Assembly (NCBI GenBank): GCA_031553535.1
Contig: JAVBLM010000002.1
Coordinates: 92,561 to 156,560, forward strand
Length of the DNA stretch: 64,000 nucleotides
Direction of reading: 5' to 3'
Source: JAIROC01 sp031553535
Lineage (GTDB): Bacteria; Bacteroidota; Bacteroidia; Bacteroidales; WCHB1-69
Under the pieces are notes generated by a model. The model had not been told where the DNA came from and ran no database searches. It was given only the letters and a program-made list of their open reading frames with translations. The translations under genes and the position numbers were made by a program. Positions 1 to 8,798 of this stretch are shown here, piece after piece. Within the stretch, counting starts at the first letter, position 1, and each line of letters starts with the position of its first letter.

Positions 1-1059
1 ATTGATTGCTTCTTCCGGTAGCATTTTGTATTTGATGCACCCCATGGAGAGGATAAATTGCATGTTGCCGGAAGGGCTTGATCCCGGATTAAAGTCGCTC
101 GCCATTGCTAAGGGCAAGCCTGCTTCTATCATTTTCCGGGCAGGGGCGTATACCATTCCCAGGAAGAATGCGGCGCCTGGTAGCAGGGTAGGCATTGTCT
201 TTGAATACAGTAATGCTTTTATTTCATCTTCCCCCGTATATTCAAGATGATCTACAGAGAGGGCATTATGTTTTACGCCGATCTGGATACCTCCGGAATA
301 ATCCAGTTCATTAGCATGTATTTTAGGGATGAGTCCATATTTTTTACCGGCCGTTAATATACGGTCGGTTTCATCTATGGTAAAGAAGCCTTTATCACAA
401 AATACATCAATGAAATCAGCCAGTTTTTCTTCACCTACTCTGGGGATCATTTCGTTCACTATCAAATCGACATATTCACTTTGCCTTCCTTTGTATTCCA
501 TAGGAACAGCATGTGCTCCTAAAAAATTAGCCTTAATAGTGAGTTCCGATTCTTCTTTAAGTGTTTTGATAACACGGAGCATCTTGAGTTCATCTTCCAA
601 TGTGAGTCCGTATCCGCTTTTAATTTCCACGGCTCCTGTACCGTATTGTTTTATTTCTTCCAGTCGTGGCCAGGATTCGCTGAACAATTCATCTTCGGAT
701 GCTTCATGGATTCGTTTTGCCGTATTTAAGATACCTCCCCCTCGTTTGGCAATCTCTTCGTATGAAAGTCCTTTTATTTTATCGATATATTCGATTTCCC
801 GGCTGCCTTTGTATACCAGGTGGGTATGCGAATCACAAAATGAAGGAAAAACCATTCCACCTTCCGCATCAAGAATGGTATCTGTTGTTTGGGGAGAAAA
901 AGTTCCCATTTCACCAAAGTCAGCAATTATATCATCCTCAATCTGCAACCATGCATTTTTAATGGTGTGCATAGTGCTCATATCTTTTCCTGCACGATAT
1001 AAAACGGGCTGTTCTTCAACTTGTATTAATTCTTTTATATTTTTGATCAATAATGCCAT
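1..1059 (-). CDS. hutI: Imidazolonepropionase (C-terminus cut by window edge)
   Basis: Histidine-degradation enzyme that hydrolyses 4-imidazolone-5-propanoate to N-formimidoyl-L-glutamate in the cytoplasm. Translating the minus strand from the ATG at 1059 gives 353 open codons running off the window. An amidohydrolase metal motif, FCDSHTHLVY, lies near residue 75; EIKSGYGLTLEDELKML and KANFLGAHAVP follow, then the metal ligand in PKIHANELDYSGG and SVDHLEYTG, and ASDFNPGSSPSGNMQ close to the edge. These are hallmarks of HutI. About 60 C-terminal residues are missing. Open frames on the opposite strand here are shadows. No other hut gene is inside the window; the rest of the operon may lie to the left. 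Confidence 0.95.
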   Translation of the reverse strand, partial: MALLIKNIKELIQVEEQPVLYRAGKDMSTMHTIKNAWLQIEDDIIADFGEMGTFSPQTTDTILDAEGGMVFPSFCDSHTHLVYKGSREIEYIDKIKGLSYEEIAKRGGGILNTAKRIHEASEDELFSESWPRLEEIKQYGTGAVEIKSGYGLTLEDELKMLRVIKTLKEESELTIKANFLGAHAVPMEYKGRQSEYVDLIVNEMIPRVGEEKLADFIDVFCDKGFFTIDETDRILTAGKKYGLIPKIHANELDYSGGIQIGVKHNALSVDHLEYTGEDEIKALLYSKTMPTLLPGAAFFLGMVYAPARKMIEAGLPLAMASDFNPGSSPSGNMQFILSMGCIKYKMLPEEAIN

Positions 1060-1119
1060 AGCTTACTAATTTTATTTATTGTTTACCGTTTACTGCAATT
1101 AACTTTGTTTATTTATTCC

Positions 1120-1345
1120 TGTTTTATCAGCTTTATCCTTCCTGCTCGTTATGTTTTTATTTTTCCCGCAGACCTCTCAGACTTTCCGCAGATATTTTCT
1201 TGTATTAACTACTGAAAGTACGACGTTTTTTGTCCATTTATTTTACTACATTTTAAAAACTTTTAAAGACTTTTATTCTCGACCTATTTCATAAGAGGAC
1301 ACTGCATTTTATCGGTTTTATCGGCTTTATCTATTTTATCCCTGT
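1120..1345. repeat. Dispersed TTTTATC-type intergenic motif, two copies
   Basis: The gap between hutI and the sirtuin (1060-1357) holds no gene. It carries two copies of a T-rich motif built from TTTTATC, GGCTTTATC and ATTTTATCC steps, ending in CCTGTTGCTTTCTGC or CCTTCCTGCTCG. Related copies occur near 4557, 33105 (reverse) and 34674, all intergenic. Function unknown. Confidence 0.55.
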
Positions 1346-1357
1346 TGCTTTCTGCAA

Positions 1358-2047
1358 TTAACTATTAACCATTAATTTCATCAATTCTTTTACCCCTTCT
1401 GATGCCCCTTTTTTGATAACATGCACATTTTTCCGGCTAATAGGAATATCATTCGGATCAATCAGATAAATAGGGACGTCAGGCCGGACATAATGAATCA
1501 ACCCTGCTGCAGGATATACATTCAGTGATGTTCCTATAATCACCAGAATATCCGCTTTTTCTGTTATTTCAATAGCTTTGTCCATCATAGGGACAGATTC
1601 TCCGAACCATACAATATGTGGACGTAATTGATATCCTTTTTCACATAAATCGCCTATACGCACTTCATAATTTTCGGGAGAAAGTTCATAAATAAGGGTT
1701 TCATCTATTTCCGAACGGACTTTTACCAGTTCCCCGTGGAGGTGCACAATAGAAGAACTTCCGGCTCGTTCATGGAGATTATCAACATTCTGTGTTATGA
1801 TTGAAACATTGAATTGTTTTTCCAGTTCTGCTAAACCGATATGTCCGAAATTTGGTTTGACTTCCAGCAATTGTTTTCTTCGCTGGTTGTAAAAGTCTGT
1901 AACCAATGCCTTGTTTTTTATCCAAGCTTCCGGTGTTGCAACTTCATCAATACTGTATTGCTCCCATAATCCTCCCGTATCTCTGAAAGTGTTAATTCCA
2001 CTCTCGGCACTGATTCCGGCTCCTGTAAGTACGACTAAATTTTTCAT
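1358..2047 (-). CDS. cobB: Sir2-family NAD-dependent protein deacylase
   Basis: NAD+-dependent removal of acyl groups from protein lysines, 229 residues, the normal length for a compact bacterial sirtuin. The Rossmann NAD site GAGISAESG is at residues 9-17, the TQNVDNLH motif near 85-92, and the catalytic histidine is H104 in HLHG. Residues FYNQRR (52-57) supply the Tyr-x-x-Arg pair that marks class III sirtuins, such as E. coli CobB and SIRT5, which accept succinyl and malonyl groups; that preference is inferred. The four zinc cysteines found in many sirtuins are not visible: the small domain has only one Cys. A TAnnTTTG box lies just upstream, and transcription appears monocistronic. Confidence 0.93.
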   Translation of the reverse strand: MKNLVVLTGAGISAESGINTFRDTGGLWEQYSIDEVATPEAWIKNKALVTDFYNQRRKQLLEVKPNFGHIGLAELEKQFNVSIITQNVDNLHERAGSSSIVHLHGELVKVRSEIDETLIYELSPENYEVRIGDLCEKGYQLRPHIVWFGESVPMMDKAIEITEKADILVIIGTSLNVYPAAGLIHYVRPDVPIYLIDPNDIPISRKNVHVIKKGASEGVKELMKLMVNS

Positions 2048-2064
2048 TGCTAGAATTTATTACG

Positions 2065-2072
2065 CAAAGTTA
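2065..2072 (-). promoter_or_regulatory. Bacteroidetes -7 box for the sirtuin gene
   Basis: The minus strand reads TAACTTTG, matching TAnnTTTG, about 18 nt before the ATG at 2047. A TTG about 22 bp upstream could serve as the -33 element. Confidence 0.5.
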
Positions 2073-2110
2073 CACTTTTGTGAGATATGCTTATCAAGGC
2101 AAACAGGATA

Positions 2111-2692
2111 AACGCATTAAAATTAATTTCTTTGGATTACTTCGTTCCTTGCAATAACGCTATTTTGTTCGCTTAGAGTGCCATTGCGAATGACCAATAA
2201 TAAAAAATTAGCCGGGAGAAATGACAATAAGATAATCTCTGTTATATTAGTATACAGCAAAACAATGCGGAAATCCTTTTATCAACTTCCATTGCACATC
2301 CCTTTTAATCCCTCTAGAAAGGAAAAGTTTCTTCTTTTTATCATTCTATTATTTTGGAAAACCGTCCGAACGTCCGGAAACAAGCAAAGCATTTACTTTG
2401 AAAGCTTCCGATCTTCCGGAAACTCCCAAAGTGAACGCCTGGATACTTTCCGACCTTCCGGAAACCCTCAAAGTGAATGCCTGGATACTTTCCGACTTTT
2501 CGGAAACCCTCAAAGTAAATGCCTGGATACTTTCCGACTTCCCGGAAACCTCCAAAGTAAATGCCGGGATATTTTCCGAACAGTCGGACATTATTGACAC
2601 CGGAATGCAACATGTTATATGCAGGACACAGAAAGAAAAATGTTGTCATTGGCAGGAACGAAGTAATCCAAAGAAATTAATTTTAATGCGTT
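2111..2692. mobile_element. Inverted-repeat-bounded intergenic element enclosing a 42-bp array
   Basis: A perfect 38-bp inverted repeat (2111-2148 against 2655-2692) containing TTTGGATTACTTCGTTCC encloses 506 bp. Outside both arms AAGGCAAA recurs, offset on the left by about 9 nt. The interior starts with sequence of the common bacterial GCAATGACG type and then holds the 42-bp array. The right arm ends 8 bp before the stop codon of the next gene. No transposase is encoded, so this would be a non-autonomous element or a large cruciform-forming repeat. Whether it moves is inference. Confidence 0.6.
2363..2614. repeat. 42-bp tandem palindromic array, 6 units (type A)
   Basis: Cores begin at 2363, 2405, 2447, 2489, 2531 and 2573, exactly 42 bp apart. 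The typical core TTTCCGACTTTTCGGAAA has 7-bp arms and a 4-nt loop. It is followed by a segment reading CCTCAAAGTGAATGCCTGGA. The last unit is degenerate and ends in ATGCAA (2605-2610). Short open frames on both strands here exist because 42 is divisible by 3; I do not call them genes. Confidence 0.9.
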
Positions 2693-2699
2693 TGCCTTA

Positions 2700-3260
2700 T
2701 CAAGACAAAACGATTTCACCTATTATTTCATGTCTGGGAATATGGGTTTCTAAAATACTTTCGTATAAAGTGACCTTTCCAACCTGGACTTCTTGGATAA
2801 AAGAGGTCTGCATAGATTCTATTGAATTCCAGAATTTTTGTTTGTTGTCAACTTTATTGATCCGGGCAACAGTGATATGAGGGACAAAATTGCCGAAATC
2901 ATATTTGAACCCTAATTTTTTCATTTCCTTTTGGAGTTGTGTATGTAATTGTTCTATTTCGTTGGTTTTATTTATCCCAAACCATAAAACCCGCGGTTGA
3001 TATCGACTCCCAAAAGCGCCGACGGTTTCGATTGTCATAACAAAAGATGAAATATCCGATACGGCAAAGCTAATTCCTTGCAATATAGAAGGTATTTTAT
3101 CTTCCGGGGTTTCTCCCAGAAATTTTAATGTCACATGCATTAAGTCCGGTTTTACCCAGTTTATTCTATCCAGCTTTGTGGAAGTGGACTTGATTTTAGA
3201 ATAAATATCCAGAAAGGTATTATCAGGGATGATATCAATAGCAATGAATAACCGCTTCAT
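2700..3260 (-). CDS. thpR: RNA 2',3'-cyclic 3'-phosphodiesterase (2H family)
   Basis: 2H phosphoesterase of the LigT/ThpR type, which opens 2',3'-cyclic phosphates at RNA ends. At 186 residues it has normal length. Both signature motifs are present: H42-V-T44 in MHVTLKFLGETP and H128-I-T130 in VPHITVARI, which form the two-histidine active site. The start codon overlaps the stop of the upstream flavodiiron gene (TAATG at 3262-3258), so the two are almost certainly co-transcribed and translationally coupled. Its RNA substrate in this organism cannot be told from sequence. Confidence 0.93.
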   Translation of the reverse strand: MKRLFIAIDIIPDNTFLDIYSKIKSTSTKLDRINWVKPDLMHVTLKFLGETPEDKIPSILQGISFAVSDISSFVMTIETVGAFGSRYQPRVLWFGINKTNEIEQLHTQLQKEMKKLGFKYDFGNFVPHITVARINKVDNKQKFWNSIESMQTSFIQEVQVGKVTLYESILETHIPRHEIIGEIVLS

Positions 3261-4465
3261 TATCGTAATGACCTTAACTTTTCAGCCATTGCTTGCCCTA
3301 ATTCAAAACCCGCTTGATATTTTTCTTCAAAGACAGATTGTTTGTTTTCAACAGGGGTCCCGATTAGTTCCCAATTCATGGTTTGTGCAAAAGTGTTTAA
3401 TTGTTTCACGGCAGCTCCTGCCCAGGTGAATGAACCATAACAAGAATATAACCGGTTCTTGATTCCACGATGTTCGATAGCAGAAAGCAATTTTTCTGCC
3501 AAAGGATATATCCCTCCCATATATGTCGGACTTCCTATAATGAGGCCTTTGTACCTAAATATATCCGAAAGGATGAAAGAAGTATCTGTTTTCGAAACAT
3601 TATAAACAACAACGTTTTTTATTCCTCCGGCAACAACTCCTTCTGCAACAGCCTCGGTTAATTGCTGGGTATGTCCGTACATAGACCCATAAGCGATTAC
3701 CACTCCTTCTTCTTCCGCTTCATACCGGCTCCATTTATCATATAGATCTACTACTTTTGATATTTCTTTTTGCCAAACAGGGCCATGAGTGGAACAAATG
3801 GTTTTAATATCCAATGTCGCTAACTTTTTTAATGCGTTTTGGGTAGGAACTCCGAATTTCCCGACAATACAGGCATAATACCGGCGCATTTCGTTCCAAA
3901 ATTTATCTGTATTGATGCAGGAATCCAGGTAATCTCCATCAATGGTTCCGAATGTTCCGAATGCATCGGCAGAAAATAATATTTTATCTTTGTTTTCATA
4001 AGCGACCATTACTTCCGGCCAATGAACCATGGGTGCCATATAGAAGGTTAAGGTTCTTTTCCCTAGTGATAGTGTATCTCCTTCTTTTACTTCATGTAAC
4101 TGTGTGTTTATATGAAAATATCCGTTCAGCATATCGAATGTTTTGGCATTGCCTACGATTTGAATGTTTGGATACTTCTGTTTTAATAATCCGATCGACC
4201 CCGCATGATCGGGTTCCATATGGTTGACGATCAAATAATCCACAGGCCTGTCCTTAAGGATCGCATCGATTTTAGCCAAATAGACATCTGCAAAAGAAAC
4301 ATCAACGGTATCGATGAGGGCTACTTTTTCATCTATAATTAAATAAGAATTATATGCAACACCTTCGGGTAGAGGCAAATAGTTTTCAAAAAAACTTTTC
4401 TGACGATCGTTCACACCAACATGAAAAATATTTTCGGCAATAGGTTTCTTATTATACATATTCAA
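3260..4465 (-). CDS. fprA: A-type flavodiiron protein (FprA family)
   Basis: Cytoplasmic four-electron O2 reductase (to water) and/or NO reductase (to N2O) of anaerobes; 401 residues as in the family. The N-terminal metallo-beta-lactamase domain holds the di-iron motif HMEPDHAG near residue 82, further His ligands around VHWPE near 148 and STHGPVW near 226. A flavodoxin domain follows from about residue 255 (VVIAYGSMYGHTQQL, then IGSPTYMGG), binding FMN. Rubredoxin and a flavin reductase lie directly upstream on the same strand and are the likely electron donors. The gap to rubredoxin is about 216 bp, so it may have its own promoter. It shares TAATG coupling with thpR. Confidence 0.96.
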   Translation of the reverse strand: MNMYNKKPIAENIFHVGVNDRQKSFFENYLPLPEGVAYNSYLIIDEKVALIDTVDVSFADVYLAKIDAILKDRPVDYLIVNHMEPDHAGSIGLLKQKYPNIQIVGNAKTFDMLNGYFHINTQLHEVKEGDTLSLGKRTLTFYMAPMVHWPEVMVAYENKDKILFSADAFGTFGTIDGDYLDSCINTDKFWNEMRRYYACIVGKFGVPTQNALKKLATLDIKTICSTHGPVWQKEISKVVDLYDKWSRYEAEEEGVVIAYGSMYGHTQQLTEAVAEGVVAGGIKNVVVYNVSKTDTSFILSDIFRYKGLIIGSPTYMGGIYPLAEKLLSAIEHRGIKNRLYSCYGSFTWAGAAVKQLNTFAQTMNWELIGTPVENKQSVFEEKYQAGFELGQAMAEKLRSLR

Positions 4466-4488
4466 TAATTTATTTTTATTTTTTATAG

Positions 4489-4590
4489 AAGTTACACAAG
4501 CTAAATGAAGTTACAGGAAGTTACCAGAAATAGAGGTTAGTTGTTAATGATTTTCTGCCTTTTATCAGTTTTATCCTTTTTACTTGTTGG
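4489..4590. repeat. Dispersed GTTACAGGAAGTTAC and TTTTATC motifs
   Basis: Between fprA and rubredoxin the sequence reads GAAGTTACACAAGC, then GAAGTTACAGGAAGTTAC, then CTTTTATCAGTTTTATCC. Both motif families recur in other intergenic gaps (15187, 31362, 32957, 33180, 34625, 34731). No gene is seen in this gap. Confidence 0.6.
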
Positions 4591-4681
4591 AATTGTTATC
4601 TGTAACTTGCATAATTTCTCGACATTAATTTATTCTAAAAAAAACGGTCTGGAAACTTACTTGTCCCAGACCAATATTGTT

Positions 4682-4840
4682 TTATCCTTCAGGTTCAAAT
4701 TGATCTTTGGAAACGCCACATAATGGACAAACCCAATCATTAGGGATATCTTCAAACGCTGTTCCCGGAGCAATACCTCCGTCCGGATCTCCTACTGCAG
4801 GGTCGTAAACGTACCCGCATACACTACATACATACTTCAT
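4682..4840 (-). CDS. Rubredoxin
   Basis: Small iron protein of 52 residues carrying one Fe in a Cys4 site: CSVCG at residues 5-9 and CPLCG at 38-42, with the usual YDP (near 12-14), DPDGGI and DWVCP segments. It passes single electrons, most likely to the flavodiiron protein encoded downstream. The ATG at 4840 is 5 nt after the flavin-reductase stop codon, so the two form an operon. The gene is too short for a 60-residue ORF cut-off and is easily missed. Confidence 0.96.
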   Translation of the reverse strand: MKYVCSVCGYVYDPAVGDPDGGIAPGTAFEDIPNDWVCPLCGVSKDQFEPEG

Positions 4841-4845
4841 AATAA

Positions 4846-5388
4846 TCATTTATTTTGGTTAATACTACTATCTTTATTCGGATTAATATAAGAAGGCGCA
4901 TTTTTTGGAGTAATGCCCTTTTTCACTTCATGATAATGTTGATATGTTAATGGAATATCCTGTTCCGATACCATTTCACAATTAACAACCCTGCCAACAA
5001 ACAAAATATGGGTGCCTAAGTCTATTTCGTGTTCAACGGTGCACTCAAACCACGATATTGTGTCATCTAATACAATAGGAACGCCTGTCTTTTCCCCTAT
5101 AATGTAATTGGATTTCTCAAATTTATCAAAATTCCTACCAGACCGGAATCCAAAATTTCCAAGGGTAGTAGGAGTATAATTTTGCTTTAAAACGGATACG
5201 CTGAATGCCTTTTTGTTCTGAATAAATTGTGTTGTATAATTATCCTTATTGGAGGCAACGGCAATCTTTTCCGGTATTGCTGTTACCTGGAATACGGCAG
5301 TAGCAATAAATGCATTCTTTTTACTATTATCCCCTGAAGAGACAATATATACTCCGTATGTTAATTTTGAAAATGTATTTATATCCAT
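4846..5388 (-). CDS. Flavin reductase domain protein (FMN-binding split barrel)
   Basis: 180-residue split-barrel flavoprotein of the flavin-reductase-like family, expected to bind FMN and take electrons from NAD(P)H. Motifs seen include the N-terminal YGVYIVSS strand, an ATAVFQVTAIPE segment, SVSVL and FGFRSGRN near residues 68-84, and the late GRVVNCE strand. Rubredoxin starts 5 nt downstream and the flavodiiron protein follows. In Moorella a comparable reductase and rubredoxin are fused (Hrb) beside fprA; here the domains are separate. The role as NADH:rubredoxin oxidoreductase is inferred from that arrangement. A -7 box lies about 30 nt upstream. Confidence 0.9.
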   Translation of the reverse strand: MDINTFSKLTYGVYIVSSGDNSKKNAFIATAVFQVTAIPEKIAVASNKDNYTTQFIQNKKAFSVSVLKQNYTPTTLGNFGFRSGRNFDKFEKSNYIIGEKTGVPIVLDDTISWFECTVEHEIDLGTHILFVGRVVNCEMVSEQDIPLTYQHYHEVKKGITPKNAPSYINPNKDSSINQNK

Positions 5389-5416
5389 ATTGTTTTAGTA
5401 AAATACAAAAAGTATG

Positions 5417-5424
5417 CAAATATA
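5417..5424 (-). promoter_or_regulatory. -7 box for the flavin reductase-rubredoxin operon
   Basis: The minus strand reads TATATTTG (TAnnTTTG), placing transcription start about 20 nt before the ATG at 5388. No clear -33 TTTG is visible. Confidence 0.45.
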
Positions 5425-5580
5425 TTATTTTTTGCAGTATGAATCTTACTATTTAATGTAAAAAAGAATTTGAACTCTCTAAAGTATTTTCATTTGCCTA
5501 TAAAAATCAAACTAGTAACTGAATATGTGTGTTCTTTTCTACAATACTATGATTAAAATATATAAAAGCATTCAAGCTGC

Positions 5581-7389
5581 TTATGAGGGGATGCTTGTGT
5601 GGTAATAATTATATAACGTATTCGCCTTGGCTTTTCCGATTACTTGTTCCAAGTCTTTCAGGGATGCATTTTTTATTACACTAACAGAACGGAATATGCT
5701 TAATAATTTTGCTGCGGTAGTTTCTCCTATGCCTTGTATATTGGTTAGTTCTGTTTGCATCAATGCTTTGTCTCTCCGTTGTCGATGATGTGTTATACCA
5801 AAACGATGTGCCTCATCCCGTAGATGTTGTATTATTCGTTGCGTTTCGGATTTTTTGTCTACAAATAAAGGAATAGGATCGTTAGGACGGTAAATTTCTT
5901 CCAATCGTTTTGCAATGCCTAAAAGAGGTACTTTGTCTTCAAGCTTTAATTTTTTAAGTACGGCATAAGCTGCCGAAACTTGACCTTTCCCACCATCTAC
6001 AACAATTAAATCGGGTAAAGGGCTTCCTTCTGCCTGCATTCTTGTATAACGGCGTGTGATGGCCTCTGCCATGGTAGAGAAATCATCAGGCTTGTCTACC
6101 GATTTCACATTAAAAATCCGATATTCTTTTTTAGAAGGCTTTCCGTTACGAAAACATACCATGGAGGAAACAGGAAATTTTCCTTGTATGTTAGAGTTAT
6201 CAAAGCATTCGATATATGCGGGGGGATGCGGTAATTGTAAATCTTTTTGCATCGTCTCCAGGAGTTGCCTTTTGTGTGATTCCGGATTGGAGAGTTCTTT
6301 TTGTTTCTGGCTTTCGTGCATGTATGCCATAGCATTACGATAAGCCAATTGTAGAAGTTTGTATTTGTCTCCTTGTTTGGGAACGGTAATTGTTGCATTA
6401 CCAATATCAAAACCCAATTGATAGGGAACGATAATTTCTTTAGCTTTACTTTGAAATGTTTCCCGTAGATCGACTATGGCATATAATAGAATTTCTTCAA
6501 GGGTTTCGTTTAGCTGTTGTTTGACAGATAATGTATGAGTTTGGACAATTGCTCCGTTTACTACATGGAAATAGCAGACATAGGCAGTAGAAACATCTGC
6601 AATAATACTGAAGACATCTACATTATTGATGCTGGAGCTAACAATAGTTGATTTTGCCTGATATTTTTCCAGTAACGCCAGTTGCATTTTTACAACGTGG
6701 GCTTTTTCAAACGCCATATCGTTGGCATATGCCATCATCTTGTTCTTTAGTTCATTGATAACAAGAGATGTGTTTCCCTGTATGATGTTTACAATATGAC
6801 GGATGTTTTCCTTATAGGATGTAATGCTTTGTTTCCCTATACAGATGCCTTGGCATTTCTTAATATGGTAATTCAAACAGGCCTTGAATTTACCGGCTTT
6901 TATATTCTCTTCCGTTAAGTTTAATTTGCATTTACGTAATGGATACAATTCTGAAATTGTTTCCAAAAGAGCGTTCATCACTTTCACGGAGGCATAAGGG
7001 CCGAAATAGCGGGCATCTTCCTCTATTTTTTTTCGTGTAGGAAATAGCCGGGGGAAAGGCTCATTGGTAATGCATAGCCAGGGATATGTTTTGTCGTCTT
7101 TAAGCTGAACATTGTATTTAGGACGATATTCTTTGATAAGATTATTCTCCAGCAACAATGCATCATACTCGGTATCTACTACTGTATATTGAATATCGGC
7201 AATGTTTTTAACCAACAGGCGTACCCGGGGGTGAGTTTGTTCTTTTAGAAAATAAGAAGATACTCTTCTCCTGAGGTTTTTAGCTTTTCCTATGTAAATA
7301 ATAGTCCCATCCTTATCGAAATATCGATACACACCGCTTTTGTCCGGTAGTATTTCTAGAATGGATTCAATATGAGAATTTGTTTGCAC
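5581..7389 (-). CDS. uvrC: Excinuclease ABC subunit C
   Basis: Dual-incision nuclease of nucleotide excision repair, acting with UvrA and UvrB. At 602 residues it has the family length. The GIY-YIG domain is at the N-terminus (G19-V-Y21 and Y32-I-G34 in the context IYIGKAKNLRRRV), a Cys-containing segment lies around residues 153-182, and a UVR-like segment around 200-235. The RNase H-like endonuclease domain follows (ECFDNSNIQG near 380, VVDGGKGQ near 457), and a helix-hairpin-helix tail (IQGIGETTAAKLL) ends the protein. It ends 192 bp before the flavin-reductase gene; prfA lies 28 bp upstream on the same strand. Confidence 0.97.
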   Translation of the reverse strand: MQTNSHIESILEILPDKSGVYRYFDKDGTIIYIGKAKNLRRRVSSYFLKEQTHPRVRLLVKNIADIQYTVVDTEYDALLLENNLIKEYRPKYNVQLKDDKTYPWLCITNEPFPRLFPTRKKIEEDARYFGPYASVKVMNALLETISELYPLRKCKLNLTEENIKAGKFKACLNYHIKKCQGICIGKQSITSYKENIRHIVNIIQGNTSLVINELKNKMMAYANDMAFEKAHVVKMQLALLEKYQAKSTIVSSSINNVDVFSIIADVSTAYVCYFHVVNGAIVQTHTLSVKQQLNETLEEILLYAIVDLRETFQSKAKEIIVPYQLGFDIGNATITVPKQGDKYKLLQLAYRNAMAYMHESQKQKELSNPESHKRQLLETMQKDLQLPHPPAYIECFDNSNIQGKFPVSSMVCFRNGKPSKKEYRIFNVKSVDKPDDFSTMAEAITRRYTRMQAEGSPLPDLIVVDGGKGQVSAAYAVLKKLKLEDKVPLLGIAKRLEEIYRPNDPIPLFVDKKSETQRIIQHLRDEAHRFGITHHRQRRDKALMQTELTNIQGIGETTAAKLLSIFRSVSVIKNASLKDLEQVIGKAKANTLYNYYHTSIPS

Positions 7390-7417
7390 AAACCTTGGGT
7401 TTTTTTAATGATTAGGT

Positions 7418-8503
7418 TTATGAAGCTTCTACGGCAGCTTTTAATCGTTCTGCATTTTCTGCTACTTGTAATGCTTCTATTGTATCTTGAATATCTCCAT
7501 CCATGAAAACCGTTAGATTATACATCGTTAAATTGATGCGATGATCTGTAACGCGATTTTGCGGATAGTTATATGTGCGTATCTTTGCGGACCGATCTCC
7601 GGTTGAAACCATGGTTTTTCGTTTGGAAGAAACTTCATCCAGGTATTTTTGATATTCCATCTCAAAAATACGGGTACGTAAAATGCGCATGGCTTTTTCT
7701 AAATTCTTGATCTGGGATTTCTCATCCTGTATAGCAACAACAATACCCGTTGGAACATGTGTTAACCGGACAGCAGAATAAGTAGTGTTCACAGATTGCC
7801 CTCCGGGACCGGACGAACAGTATGTATCCTTGCGAATGTCGCTTTGCTTTAGTTCTACATCGAACTCATCCGCTTCTGGAAGCACAACCACCGATGCTGC
7901 AGAGGTATGAACTCTTCCCTGGGCTTCCGTCTGGGGAACACGTTGGACACGATGTACTCCGGACTCATATTTTAATAAACCGTAAACCCCTTCCCCGATA
8001 ACATTGAAAACGATTTCTTTGAATCCCCCCATTGTTCCTTCTGTCATGGATGCCACATCTAATTTCCAATTCTTGGATTCACAATAGTGGGAATACATCC
8101 TGAAAAGGTCACCTGCGAAAATGCTGGCTTCATCTCCTCCTGTTCCGGCGCGTATTTCTACAATAGCATTTTTACTGTCTTGGGGATCGGAAGGGATTAA
8201 TAACAAACGGATTTTATCCTCCATTTCTTCACAATCCAGTGTGAGCTGGTTTAATTCTTCTTTTGCCATTGCCCGAAATTCTTCGTCTTTTTCGTTGACA
8301 AGAACCTCTTTGGCATTTTCAATATTACTTAAGATATTTTTGTATTGTTTGTATGATTCTACGACAGGTTGTAAATCTTTATAATCTTTACTTAATTTCA
8401 CAAACCGTTTCATATCCGCAACAACATCCGGCTGAACAATTTGCTCTCCAATTTCTTCCCAGCGTTTATATATAATTTCCAGTTTATCTAATAAGGTACT
8501 CAT
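7418..8503 (-). CDS. prfA: Peptide chain release factor 1
   Basis: Class I release factor reading UAA and UAG, 361 residues. It shows the conserved RAGTGGDEA segment near residue 117 and the GGQ loop in SSGPGGQSVNT (near 230), which contacts the peptidyl-transferase centre. The C-terminal segment GDRSAKIRTYNYPQNRVTDHRI is typical of RF1. The start is supported by a TAnnTTTG box about 30 nt upstream. uvrC follows after 28 nt on the same strand, so co-transcription is plausible. Confidence 0.97.
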   Translation of the reverse strand: MSTLLDKLEIIYKRWEEIGEQIVQPDVVADMKRFVKLSKDYKDLQPVVESYKQYKNILSNIENAKEVLVNEKDEEFRAMAKEELNQLTLDCEEMEDKIRLLLIPSDPQDSKNAIVEIRAGTGGDEASIFAGDLFRMYSHYCESKNWKLDVASMTEGTMGGFKEIVFNVIGEGVYGLLKYESGVHRVQRVPQTEAQGRVHTSAASVVVLPEADEFDVELKQSDIRKDTYCSSGPGGQSVNTTYSAVRLTHVPTGIVVAIQDEKSQIKNLEKAMRILRTRIFEMEYQKYLDEVSSKRKTMVSTGDRSAKIRTYNYPQNRVTDHRINLTMYNLTVFMDGDIQDTIEALQVAENAERLKAAVEAS

Positions 8504-8532
8504 CTATTTAATATGCATGTTTTACAAGTTTG

Positions 8533-8540
8533 CAAAGATA
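8533..8540 (-). promoter_or_regulatory. -7 box for prfA
   Basis: The minus strand reads TATCTTTG about 30 nt before the prfA ATG at 8503. Confidence 0.5.
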
Positions 8541-8798
8541 TAATTTTTCAATGAGAAAATAGAATGGTTATGCTTGTAATTAATGGTAAAGTGTCAAGAA
8601 TTATACCTTTATTTATCTACTATCCCTTTATAATTGATTATTCTTTATTCTTCTTCTTCCCATGTGCAACTTCGTATCCGTTACTTACCCGGCGCTTCCC
8701 CATTCTGCGAAGAATCTCTTCGATTCCCATCGAAAAGAGACAATACAAGTATTTAAAGTACGATTAATGGTGTATTATAATCAATATATTTAAGGATA

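Noticed and set aside
329..1069. Plus-strand 246-codon frame
   Set aside because: It is the shadow of the minus-strand hutI gene, whose protein matches its family along the entire length.
8564..8767. 67-codon frame after the prfA promoter
   Set aside because: No homology-like features; composition is typical of noncoding AT-rich DNA next to the MITE-like element.
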